From assembly GCA_040880125.1 (NCBI GenBank), contig JBBDJB010000049.1, positions 14,709 to 78,708 of the forward strand: a stretch of DNA of 64,000 nt, given 5' to 3'. This document shows positions 34,811 through 47,600 of this stretch, piece by piece. The notes beneath the pieces are model-generated. The model was not told the DNA's origin. It saw nothing but the letters and a program-made list of their open reading frames with translations, and did not search any database. Source of the stretch: JBBDJB01 sp040880125. Its GTDB lineage: Bacteria > Planctomycetota > Planctomycetia > Pirellulales > JBBDJB01. The position numbers and the translations under genes were made by a program. Each line of letters begins with the position of its first letter. Position 1 is the first letter of the stretch.

Positions 34811-35623
34811 GTGCCGCCCAGCAGCCGTTCCACCGCCCAGCGGTCGCCCCGAACCGGTCAACCGGCTCGGCCGCCGAAGCTGTCGTCGCTCAGCGATGAG
34901 CAGTTGCTTCAGATGCGAATCTGCGATCTGGGCGTCAAAATCCCGGGCACAAGGCTCCAAGAGCGCATCGATCGGCTCTACGAGGAACTGGAATACCGGG
35001 AGATCATGTTTCGGCCGCACTGCTGGCTGGCCGACGACTGGTACTCGCCCGACGGTGTGCCGGGCATCGCCATTCCGTTCTACCTGGCCCATCCCCGTTT
35101 GATGCGGCTGGAGCGGAAGCAGGTCTTCGAGGTCGAGGGCGGCAGCGAAAGTTGGTGCTTGCGGATCCTGCGGCACGAGGCTGGACACACCATCGACACC
35201 GCCTACCAGCTTCACCGCCGCCGCCGCTGGCAGCAGCTCTTCGGCAAGACCACTCAGCCCTACCCAGACCACTACCAGCCGAAACCCTACAGCAAAAGCT
35301 TCGTGCTCCACCTGGACATGTGGTATGCCCAGCGCCATCCGGCCGAGGATTTCGCCGAGACGTTCGCCATCTGGCTTAAGCCGCGGTCGCGTTGGCGGAA
35401 GCAGTATGAAGGCTGGACGGCCTTCCAGAAGCTGGAGTACGTCGACGAGTTGATGAACGAGATCCGTGACCAAAAGCCCCGGGTGTCCTCGCGGGAGCAC
35501 GTCGACCCGGCCCGCCGGCTCCGCAAGACCCTGGCCGAGCACTACCAAGAGAAGCGGGCTCGCTACGGCATCGATACCCCAACTTTTACGACCGTGACCT
35601 ATCAGGTCGCCTGGAAAGCCTGA
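34811..35623 (+). CDS. Zinc-binding metallopeptidase-like protein
   Basis: The 270-residue protein begins with GTG, with AGGAG about 10 bases upstream. A zinc-binding HEAGH motif (in RHEAGHTIDTAY) is followed 60-70 residues later by EDFAETFAIWL, the Glu-containing segment typical of gluzincin-like enzymes such as the putative zinc-binding peptidase (Peptidase_Mx-type) group. No signal peptide is seen, so it may be cytoplasmic. It is divergent from the polyamine operon and converges on the giant protein gene, 25 bases away. The target is unknown. Confidence 0.72.
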   Translation: MPPSSRSTAQRSPRTGQPARPPKLSSLSDEQLLQMRICDLGVKIPGTRLQERIDRLYEELEYREIMFRPHCWLADDWYSPDGVPGIAIPFYLAHPRLMRLERKQVFEVEGGSESWCLRILRHEAGHTIDTAYQLHRRRRWQQLFGKTTQPYPDHYQPKPYSKSFVLHLDMWYAQRHPAEDFAETFAIWLKPRSRWRKQYEGWTAFQKLEYVDELMNEIRDQKPRVSSREHVDPARRLRKTLAEHYQEKRARYGIDTPTFTTVTYQVAWKA

Positions 35624-35648
35624 GTCCGACACCGACTCTGCGAAGCCG

Positions 35649-38600
35649 TTAGCCGTCCAGATCGTCGTTCCAATCGCCGAAGATCGCCTCGGCCAGCAGG
35701 CTTTCGCTGCGGGCAGCCAGGACCTCCTCCAGGATACCGTCCTCCGAATCCTCATCCGCCGCACGCGGGTCGTCCTCGGAGAAGGCTTCGTCCCAGGCGC
35801 TGGCGTCGCCCGGGGTACCATAAAGCCGGTCTTCGGAAGCGGTCAGCGACGTCTCCAGCGACATCGACACCTCTTCGCGGAAGGAGACCGAAGACCACGA
35901 CTCGTCGTCGGTCATCACCGGCTGGCTTGCGAAGCCGGCAACGTCGGCCGCATGCCGACCGCTCACCGGCGCCGCGAGAGGCTCTTGCAGCACCGCGTCG
36001 GCGAGACCTGCTTCCGCGGCGAGCGACTCGGCGGCATCGGGCACGTCGGCGGCAACCAGCAATCCGCTGGCTGGCTGCGAAGCGGCGCTACGTCCACCAA
36101 ACGCCGCCAGGTTGTTGAGGAAGTTGATGATCGACAACGCGTCATTGGGCGCCACGAACCCGTCGTTTGTCACGTCGAGGAACGGAACCGGCGGATCGGC
36201 GCTGGCCGGATCGCCCGGAACTGGAATCGGCAAGGCGCCCGTTACGACATCGCGGTAGACGGGATTGTTCAACTCCGAAATGATCAGCAGCACGTCGCGC
36301 GGGATGATGAATCCATTGCCATCCACGTCGTTCGGGAGCACGCTGTTGTGCCAGGGGTTGCCGCCGACGGTGACTTGGTAGTCCTCGACTTCACCGTCCG
36401 GCGCCGAACCGGTGGGCGTCAGTCCGCCGGTGCTGCTCAGCCGCACGCGGGCGAAGGTGTTCCCCAATTGAGCGAACCGCGGCACCGAGAAGGCGATGAT
36501 ATTGTCGTCCTCGTCCTCGACAGCGAAGCTCGCCGCGATTTGCTCGCCCGGGTCGTTCCAGTCACCATCCTGGTTGAAGTCGATCCAGGCGTCGACAAAG
36601 CCATCGCCCACGGTGGCGATCGTGGCCGAGGCGGAGCTGTTCACTTCAATCGTCCCGAACTCCACGCCGTCGTCATCCGGCCCGTCGCCGTCGGCCGATG
36701 GCGAGGGCTGGCCGTTCTCCTCACCATCCACGGTGCTGCCCAAGAGCAACTCGGGCGTGACTGCGTGCCGGGCGCCGTTGTTGGAAGTCAACGTCGGATA
36801 GGGCGACGGAGCGTCGCCGTAGTCCAGACCGCGGGTCAACTCGATCGTGAACCTTGTTTGCCCGTCGGTCTGGTTGGGCAGGAGGACGTTGTTCGAGGCG
36901 TCGGCGATGCCGCTGCCGGCCGAGTTGTTGAGCGTGATGACGTACGTGCTGCCGTTCTCCCAGAGGCCCGCCAAGGGCGTCAACTGGACGATGTTGTTGG
37001 TACTGTCGTAGTCGAACCGATAGTCGGTCCCTTCGACTAGCGTGACGCCGTCGCGGGTGATGGTAACGCGAGCGCTGGTGACGGTGGTGTCGTCGACGCC
37101 GACTCCGTCGAACTGCCCTTCGATTTGACTGCCGTCGACCAGTTGGAGCGAAAACCTTGTGATGACCGCGCCGGCCAATTGGACGGCAGTCTCTGCCGGG
37201 TTCATATCGGTGCCGCCATTGTCGCGCGGCGTGAGCAGAAGGGCGGACGGACCCTGGAAGTCGGAACGGTCCAGTGCACCGCGGTCCTTGTCTCCAATTC
37301 CGACCGGAGGGCCGACGTTGGGATCGTCGACGCGGAACTGGCCTGTCAAATCCCGATCGGGCGCGAAGATCGGCGACGCATCGTATCCCAACGGCTCGCG
37401 AACGCTAACCATCACTGCACGGTCCTGCAGCGAATTGATCGCGCTGTCGATGGCGACCGAACCTTGCAGCAGATGGAAGTTACCCTCCGCGCCATTCACG
37501 AAGAGCGGCGAGCTGTTGGGCAACACGATCGGGAAGTCGCCGAGGCCGACGTTGGAGTTCTGGACGTTGCCCTGGAAAAGGTTGCCGCCCTTGACGGTCG
37601 ACTGCGAAGTGGGATCGACCAGCACGCCAGTCCGCGTGTTGGTCACCACGTTATTCAACAGCGTGGGGCTTGCGTTCTGGCCCACCCGGATCCCGGTATC
37701 CGGCCGGAGCGACTCCAGCTCCAGCGTGCCGTTACGGCCATAGATTGTGTTGTTGACGATTCGACCAAAGGGCACCGAAGCAAGCTGCATGTCGGTGGGA
37801 TTCTCATCGCCGCTCAGGGCGATGCCAACGTCACCGGAGCCGGCGATGACGTTGTTCTTGATCGTCACGCCCGGTGCCAGCCGCTGCATGTTGGCCTGGA
37901 CGAGTTGGCGGATGGGGCCGAGATGGGGAGCTTCCGTCAAGGCGTCCCGTGGTGCGGCATCGACGAGGATGCCCACATGTTGCGAGTTGAGCACCCGCGT
38001 CTGCTGAACGATCACTTGCCCCTGTTCGCGCACACGGCTGGGATCGCCGATGTCATCGTTTCGAACGCGCAGGACGTTTTGCGCCAAGCTGCTTCCGACC
38101 GACGGGGCGCCGTTTACCAGGATCTCAACGGTGTACTCACCGATGCTGCCGCCGAAACCGCTGCCGGCCAACGTCGGGTCATAGAAACGATTGTTGAATG
38201 AGCTGACGCCTACCACATACGTACCACCCTGGGCAACGACCAGGTCGATGTAGGAGTCCAGCGTAAACGGCTCGCCCGGTGCGGGAACATCGTCGGACAC
38301 CGTGAGAGGAATCGGATTCCCCAGCGCGTCGAGCCGGAAGAGCCGCAGCATGCTGTCCAGGAAAGAGCCATTGATACCCGCATCGATATCGACCGTAATG
38401 CGGTCACCAGCCGCCAGGTTCAGCGTTACCAGGTCGACATCTTGGGCGGGACTTAAGAAGTTCGGGTTGTCGCCGATGATACCTGTGGCAAAGTAGCTCT
38501 GCGGGCCGCCGGGCATGATGCCGGTTTCGACCGCGGTGGCCACCGTGTCATTCGTTGTCTGCCCCAGCCCTTCCAGAAGGTCGCTGCTGCTGCTGGCCGA

Positions 38601-41600
38601 CTCCGCATAGACGATCACGGACTCCCCGTGCAACTCGATCCGATTCAGGGTCGGGATGGCGGCGGCGGTAATCCCCAGCACGTGCTGAACGGCCGGCGTG
38701 TTGATGATTTGGACGATCGACTGAGCGAGCGCCTCCGCCGAAGTGGCCGGCTGAAAGACAGTGCCTCCCAGCAGCAGATCGGCCGACCGGTAGGGAATCG
38801 CGATGTTGCCCGGCGCGGCCGTCTCGCCGACGGAGAGGTCCACGAACTGGAACGTCCTGCGATCAATACCGTCGCCCAGCGTGAATGTCTCGCCCGCGGC
38901 CAACTGGGCCGGGGAAGGAACGTCCATAGAGATCGACCGCGATAGCCGGTTATTGGTGTCGACGCTGCGAATGAGCCGCTGGAAGGGAATCTCATCGAAG
39001 AGCGTCGGAACGCCATACTCCGCGGACGGACGGAGTTCGAGTTGATACTCGCCCAGAGTGATCTGGTTGTCAGGCGTGGCGGGGTTGGCGATGAAGCTTG
39101 TGGCGAAGGCCGAGTCGGTCACTTCGCGATGGGTGACCATCTCGCCGCGCTCGGCAAAGCCGATGATCAGGTCGTCGATGTAGACGCCTTCGAACTGGTT
39201 GGTAAGGCCGGCGAACAACCCTGTATCGTCGTCGAACTGCCCAAACCCGCCAAAGGTGTCGCCAGGTAGAACATTCGCCAATCCCAACGGCCCCTGATTG
39301 GTCACCGAATGCCCCACGACGTAAACCGTATCGCCATTGCGCTTGAACGCGCTGGTGGCGCCGCCGGCGAACTCGGCGGCCAGCGCCTCGGAAACGGCCT
39401 TGGCGACATCATTGGCGCTCATTCCAAGATTCACGTGCACCGGCTGGGCTTCTCCAAAGAAGCCCTGGGAGGACGTACCCGGAGCGCCGCGCAGCGCTAC
39501 GCCGGCGCCGGTGCTCTGCGTGATCCGAACCGCACCCGGTAGATTCAGCCGATTCTCGTGGCGCTGAATCCCCAGGTCCATGATGTCGATCAGCGGCTCC
39601 ACCGTAGAGCCGATGCCACCCGTTCCGAGACTTTGGGTGATCCGGATCGCTCCGTCGATGCGGACGAGGTTTCCTTCGACGGTTGCCACGACGTCTTGCC
39701 CACTGTTGTTAATGGCATCAGCAATCGCTTGGGCCACCACTAAGTCCGAATCGTCGACAGCAACCGGGATTTGAACGCCACCCACCCCAAAACCCAGCGA
39801 GTAGGTGACCGGAGGATTTACCCCGTCGGAGATGGTGAAGTTTTCTCCGCTTAAGGTCTGGGTTACCTGGAAGCCAAAGGGCGCCGTTAAAACAAAGGAG
39901 TCGGCAAGCCGCTGTTCACGGATGGCCTGTTCCATCAGCACGGCCAGTGCCGCTCCCGACTCATTTCCCGTGATAGCGATCGGAACATTGAAATTATCGG
40001 GGTCGGCATCCACCGAGCCGTCGCTGTCGAACTCGAAAGTGACCGGCAGCGAGGTGCCGTTGTTGATCGTGAAGGTCTCGCCGTCGGAAACGTTTCCGGC
40101 GTTGGGCGCGACCAGCGAGAAGCCCATTTCGAATTCGAAGGTTTGGCTGTCGACGGTAAAAACGTCTCCGTCGCGCAATCGGGGGGCGGCGACGCCCCGC
40201 AGTTCCGAGCCAGTCGTCAGAATGCCGCCCAGGTCCATCGATGCGGCGGTGCTGAAGTCAAACCGCAGCCGCAGGCTGTCGCTGCCGGCCCAGTCGTCCA
40301 GGGGAATGCGGACCTGGCGCCACTGACCACCGGGGAATGCCTCCGGGTGATCGAAGACCTCTTGGATTGGGCCGAAGTTGTCCTCGTTGTTGCGAATCGG
40401 CAAATTGAATGGATCGTCGAACTCATCAACATCCTCTACGCCACGGAGTGAGTTGTTCGTGCCCAGCAGTTGCCACTGCCCCTGCAACGGTTGCCCCAGC
40501 AGGTCGACGCCGGCGGTTTCGCTGTTATCCGAGACAAACACGCGGAAGGCATCGCGCATCAGGGGATCATTGCCGGGTGTATCAGACTCCTTCTCCTCGG
40601 TTTCCGCCCAGTAGGTGAAGTAGAGGACCGGTCGGTCCGCGTCCGAATAACCGGCCAGCGAAAAGTCTGCCGAGATGAGAGTGCCGTGGGCGCCGCCAGG
40701 GAAGTCGTAATGGCGATCCGGCACATCAATGTCCACCAAGCCGAAATAATAGCTGGTCCCGCCGCCCGCGGTTTCATCGCGCGTCACCGTGACCGGTATC
40801 TCAATTCCGTGGCCCTGATGCTCTTCTGCCGTGCCACCTCGCTGCCCCGTCGTCTTCCACATGTTTGCCTGCAGCGTGGAAAATGCCAGACCATGGGCGC
40901 TCGCCCCGATATTGATCATCGACTGGCCGTCGTAGAAGAGCGGTTGCAACTCACCGGTCGTATCGAACGCCACGAGCTGCCCGGTAGACGTCGTCGCAAA
41001 CAATATGTTGTCGTAAAGGCTGGCTCCGGTCAGCCCTGCCTCGGCACCAGTCGGTCCCGCGGTCAGACCGGTGAATGGAATGCCGACCAGGTCGATGGCC
41101 GAACCGACGTACGTGGCCGTGGCGGAACCGCGGGGATTACTGATTGTGTAGAGGCCGCCATTATCACTTACGGCGTAAATGACGCCTCCGAGCTGGGTGA
41201 TGCCGGTAATAACTCCACTCGGCGGGGTCCCGCCCACCAGTAGCGCAGTGGTCCCCTCGGGCGTAAGCGCCGGACCGGTCGGAGGCACCGGCTCCTCCGG
41301 ATCTCCCATGTCCAGGTCGCCACGGACGAACACAATCGTTTCGTCGAGACCGTTGACCAGCGTGACGGTCTTGCCGACTTGCGTGGCGGCGATCTCGGCG
41401 TCGGTGAGCGCCGCCTGGATTTTCCCCGCCACCTGCTCGGCCGTATCGGCCGCATTGATAAAGATAGGGGTCGCTCCGGAGGAGACGCCCGCGGCGCTGG
41501 TCATCACGACGTCAAACAGCGGCACACTGCTGAAGTCGGCGTCCTCGGCGTCGGCGAAGTTCACCCGCTCGCCGTCCACGCTGACCATGAAGTCACCCTG

Positions 41601-44600
41601 GCTGGTAACGGCCTGGCGAATGGCCTCGCGAACTTCTGCCGGCGTGCTCGACTCCTCGACGAAGATTGCGAAGTTATCGTCGACGCCGTCGTCGATGCCG
41701 ATGTCACCCTGCAGCGTGATGCCGTCGAAGTCCGGCCCCAGCGTGACTTCCGACTCGCCGATCAAGCTCACCCGATCGAACACGGCCACGGCCTGAACGG
41801 CGAATCCCCCGCCGCTGATGGCGTCGGCCGTCTGTTGCGCAATCGCCTGCTGTGTGTTGAACGACGAGAACGGCACGGCGACGTGGCTGCTATTAACGAG
41901 CGAGCCATCGCTGTCGTACTCGAAGGTTTTTGTCGTGCCGCGGTAGTCGGTGATTTCGAAAGTCTGCCCGTCGACAAAAGCCGAGCCGCCGTCGGTCACC
42001 TCCAACGTGACCCCGGATTCGATTTCGAATCGGACGTCGCCCTCCGGTCCGGTCAGCACGAAGAATTCGCCGTCCTGGGTGAAATCGCCGGGACTGAACT
42101 GCGTTCCCAGGGCCCAATCGAGCGACAGCTCAGGGCCGCGCTCGAACTCAAACACCGTCTGCTCGCCGTCCACGTCGACGATGAACTGCGACCCGTCGAG
42201 CAGTTCCGCGATCAAGCTCCCCAGGGCATTGTACTCGGTGGCCTCGATCGCCCGGATGACGGTGTCGATCTGCCAGATGTTGAACATCGGGTCGAAGTCA
42301 GGATCGACCCCGGTGTGGAGCCGGCCGCGCTCGATGACGTCGGTCCAGGTCTCGCTGGCAACAACGGCCTCGCCATCACGAATCGGGTCGTTGGGAATCG
42401 CATCCCCGTTATCGGGTGCGAACTCGTACATAATGTTGTCGGTAAAGCGCGGGGGGCCAAGTCGCGGTTCTTCGTCGAATGGAGAATCGTCGCCGCGATT
42501 TCCTACCGCAAACAGCCTTGTTGTGTTGCCAATTTCCGCAAACGTCGTCGCGTGGAACTGGATCCCCACGTCGGCCGGCTCCGGCGTCAACATCGGGTTC
42601 ATTGGATCCTGAATCGGCGCCGGCTGGAATGTCTGAATACCGTCGTCGCCGAGCTGTGTAGAGTTTGCGTTATTGGGATTGATCTCGAGAAAATTGCCGG
42701 ACAGCGCATCGCTCGGACCGCCCTGCCGCTGCAAGTCCAGCGTGAAAGCATACAAATTGCCGTTATCGCGCATGGCGATGTCGGAGAGCTGCCGTCCCAC
42801 CGTTCCGGACTCGCCCATCGGCGCGCCGGTAAACGGATTGATCGCTAAAATGTCCGTTTCGTTGTTCCCCGGTGTGCTGATAAACAAGGTAACATCGCCA
42901 AGGTGCCACGGAACGGCGTGCCGATCCGCCAGCCCGGCGACAATATTCTCACCGTCCATCCGCTGTATGGATTGAAACAAGCCGGGCAGAATGGGCGGGG
43001 CGAAAGTCGAAACCCCGACAACTCCCGGAATTCCCGGAATCACTCCACCGACCGCCGTAGTCCCATGATCCTCGGCAATGCGGATCAGCGAATCGACCGG
43101 CTCGAGACGGACCAGATGATTCGCTGGATTGATCACGTAATACTGATCCAACTCCTGCGGCATCAGCGAGTCGGAGTGGACGGCAACGAAATACCGTCCG
43201 ACCGGCAGTGAAATACTGCCGATCGAGGCGTCAAACACACCGTTGGAGCCGCGCGTCAGGTCGTCGACGTCCGACCCCTGGTTGGGCGCCGCCAGGTCAT
43301 CGGCATGGTTCGATTGCCGCCCGATCAGGACCAACTCGGCGCCGGTGACGTCGCCATTGGCATCGATGATCGCTCGATACACCGATAGGCTTGTGTCGGC
43401 GTTTGCAAAGCCGTCGGCATAGTCAATATCGAACTGCAGCGCCGCGAACAGATCGTCGTTGAAGCCCGGGATGCTGTAAATCGAATCGTATTCCAAGTCG
43501 AATTCGAACCAGTCGACGTCGCCGGTGGTCAAAGTTCCCGCAACCGACGTAGCGCCGCGGTCGGACTGCAGCGGGTTGGTGATCCGCTGGGCGTCGATGA
43601 ACTGGTCGTTAACGGTGCCGTCCTCTCCGATCTCACCCAGCAGCGGCGAGTGCTTCGGCTGGCCCAAAATTTCCACGCCGTTAATGGCGTACTTGATATC
43701 GGCGGCCTTGATCGAGTTGCCCGGCACCTCTTCGATTTCGCGCAACCGCATCTGGAGTTGGTAGACGCCCGAGGTGAGCCCCGGCGAACTGGGGTCGTCA
43801 ATATCCGCGCTGTTGCTACGAATCCGCACGTGGTAGGTGTTGGTCGTTCCGGCGGGTCCCGGCAGCAACATTCGCATGCCCGGATCGTGCGGGTTGATGG
43901 TCCAGTGGTCGCCCGTATAAAACTCGGACTTCTGCAAGACGCGAGCCGGACCGAACAGGGCGTCGGTGTCTTCGAGAAACTCCGTCGCCTCGGCTTCTTC
44001 ATGCGAACTGACGGAACGGGCCAGCACGTTTCCGTTGGCGTCGATCAATTCAATCACCGCGTCCAGCGCCGTGGTGGTATTATCGAGGTCGAACCACACT
44101 TCCGTGCCGGCGTCGGCTCGGAAGCTGTACACGTCGACGTCGGTCGGCGCGTTCAAATAGCCGTGGATGTTGTATCCGAGACGGAGCGTATCGTCTCCGG
44201 CCTTCTCATGCGGCGCGAGCTCGCCGATGTAGTGCGCCGTGTTGGGCGTGGCGTTGTTCCCCGGCGCCACCAGATCGGGCGCTTCGCGCTCGGTGATGAC
44301 TTCGATATTGCGATCGCCACCATACTCGTCGATCAGCACGCCGCGCCAATCGCCCGGCAAGCCTCCGCCGACGACGTCAAAGCCGATCAGGTCGAAGGCT
44401 CGCTTGTCGTTGGAGGTGAGGCGGCTGAAGACGGTCTGGTGCATTGCCCCGAGATTCACGCCGTTGATTAAGTCACGGTTCTTCCAATTGCTGGCTTCTG
44501 ACCCATCGCCGTTGTTTACGCCCGTCGCCAAGGGGATGTCGCCCTGTTCCAGGCCGAAAAGCTCGATTCCGAGCGGCTTGAAGTGGCCGCCATCGTAAAA

Positions 44601-47600
44601 CACGTGCGTCAGCGTCGGATCCATCGCCCGCGGACTGTTGGTGAAGTCGTCGTTTCCCGCGCCTGGCTCAAGACGGTAGAGGTCCATCGGCGAGAGGGAT
44701 ACGTTGCGGTTACCGGCGTCGACACCATCGACACCGCTGGTGAAACCAATCGCCTTGCCGACCAAACTCAAGGCCAATACGAAGATATCCACAGCAGGCG
44801 CATTGAGGGCCGGGTCGATCGTGAGCGTTCCGTCCAAAAACTCGTTGGGGTCAAATACGGACGGTGTCTGGGGCAAGCTGGCTGCCGGCACGCCCAATGC
44901 CTTGGCATTCGCCCGATTCAGCATCATGCTGGACTGAAGAAGGTAGGGGTTGAGCAGATCGACGGGCAAGCTCACGTTGAGTTGACTGAACGTTGGGATC
45001 TGAGAGACGACGCTCTCGTGGGGCCCCGCGTCGGCGATCATCAATTGCCGCACGGCATCGTATCCCAGCGTCGTCTGAATTGGCGTGGCAATTCCACCAC
45101 CTGCACCTGCTGCACCAAAGTCCACGTCCAGCGTCACAGTGATGGGGTCTTCCAAAAGCGCCTCCCAGATGTCGGCGGCGCGCTGCAGCGCCCACACCGT
45201 GTCCGGGTTCGCCGCCACCTGAGGCGATAAGTTGTAGTCGATCTTGAACGTCCGCGGTGGAGCGGTGCGATCGGGAAGCTGTTCGTTGTTCGTGTCGGTC
45301 AGGGTGCGGCCTTGAGGATCGAATCCCGCGCCGACCGTATTATCCGACAGCGAGGTCAAAACGACCGGGAAACCGGGCTTGCCGACAATCTGCACGGCAC
45401 CGCCAATGCGGTCGGCAATGTCCAGCGGCCGGCCCGTGGCCGTGAAACCGGCCGTTTCGTCCAACTCGTCCGCCCATAGCTTGACCACCAGGCTCTGGGT
45501 GGCGCTGCTTTCCAATCGCAGGCCGCCATAGCTATGGAAGTCGGGGACGACGATCGTCTCAAACACGATGTGCACGATGTCCGTATCGTCCCACACGCCT
45601 TGAGTGGTCAGAGTGCCACCGCGAACGACCATGCCGTTCAGATCGCTGTTCCGAATCAGGTTGTTGCGGATCAGCGGGCCCTGATTGTCGCCGAAGCTCT
45701 CGATCAACTCGATGTCGCCGGTCGATCGGCCATAGTCGGGCAGCAGCCGGTGGTTGAGTGCGTTGACGTTCGACGTGATGGCCGGACCGTCGTTGTCGCG
45801 GATCACGTTGTTCGCGATGACCGGCTGCGCGCCGAGAATGAAGATGGTGCCGGGGGCATTGTTGCCGCGGCCGACCCGGTTGGCCGGCGTTTGGAAGCCC
45901 TGGCCGTAGGCGTTGAACTCGAACACGCTGTCGGTAATGCGTGCTTCGGCCTGATGAATCTCGATAACGTTAAAGCCGGCGAAGTTTCCTTCGATCGTCG
46001 TGATGCCGCCGCCGAAGGCGAACAGGGCATGGTCGATGCTGGCGCTGGAGCCGGGGCTGAAGAACAAGCCGCCCCAGTTACCGCGGTCGGGGTCGCGCTG
46101 ATCGGTATTGCCGGTCGTGTCGAAAACGCCTCCGGCCCCGTAGCGGTCGTCCAGCACCGAGGTAAAGATGATCTCCTGCCCGTCCACGCCCTCGGCAATG
46201 AGTTGAGCGCCTATGGTGGCATTGATCCGCGAGGCATCCAGCTTGACGACCATCCCCGGATCGATGACCAGGCTGGCGTCCAGCCGTGCATTCAGCGATG
46301 TGGCGCCGGTGACGGGATCGGTGACCAGGATCGGCCCGCCGGGTGTGCCGGCGATCTGCAAGTTCTCGGCCACGACGTGGACAATGTCTGTATCGTCCCA
46401 GCGTCCACTCACGGTCATGCGCCGCAACTGATTTCCGGAGGGCGTGGCGATGCGGACGAAGAGGCCGTTGATCGAATTGTTATTGCCGATGCGGTTCCCG
46501 TGAATGTCCGGCCCGATCCGGTCGTAGTCGGACGTGTAGACGACCGACTGGTAAAGGGGCGCGTGGAAGTTCGTCTCTTCAAAGCTGTTGGGATCGGCCG
46601 ACATGGCCGCGTCAGCGCTGAACTGGATGTGGTTGTAGAACACCGTCGGACGGGCGGTGAACATCTGGATCGGCGTGACCACCTGCTCGACGGAGTTGAT
46701 CACGACGTTGCCGCCGCCGTATCGCAGATCGGCGTGATTGACGGTGTCGATGAAGACGCCCTGCCGCTCGTAGTCGAACCGCCCGGCTGAGCGGTCGTGA
46801 TCGTGCCGGAACAACAGGCCGCCCCAGTCGCCCTGAGCCGGTGACGTCACGAGCGGGTTCGTGTCGACGCCGATCGACTGGTCGTTGTACGAGGTGAAAA
46901 TGACGTTAGTCTCGGGCGTGCCCAGCACCTGCAGCGCGCTGCCGCTCCGGTTGACTTCCGGGGCGGAGCTACCAACGCCGACGAGGGCGCGGCGCAGCTT
47001 AAACACACTGCCCGCGTCGATCATCACCGTGACGCCCTGGCGCACCTCGAGCGTGCTGCCGTCGGACAGCGCCTGGTTCGATGCTCCACCAAAGCCGATC
47101 TCGTAGGCAAGGTTGTCGCCCAGGGTGTTGACGTTTCCGTCCGCCCCGCCATTGCCCACGATCCGCACCACGTCGCCGGCCCGGGCCGTCCCCATGGCCG
47201 TGTTCGGATCGTTCAGGTTCGCCGAGGAAATCCTGTTAAAGGGAGCCGCCAGCGACCCGTCACCGCCAGGGGCGGCCGACTTATCGACAAAGATCGTGCT
47301 CGGCGATCCCGGCGCTTGTGATCCGCGGGGTGCAGCCGACCGGAACCAGAAATTAAACACGCCTCCGGGGACGCCGTCGGAGTCGCCGTCCAGCGCTGTG
47401 CCAGTGGCGTCCACGATGCTCGCGCTGACCTCGGGTCGAAAGTTCAACCGCAGGTCGTAGACCCCTTCGGAGCGGCCGCCCGAGCCAGTATTCTCGATGG
47501 TCGGATCGTAGCTGCCGTTTCCACTGGCGCTAACGCCCACAAAGTACACGCCGGGCTGCAGCGTCATCTCCAGGAACGAGTCTTCGCTGAAATAGTCGTC

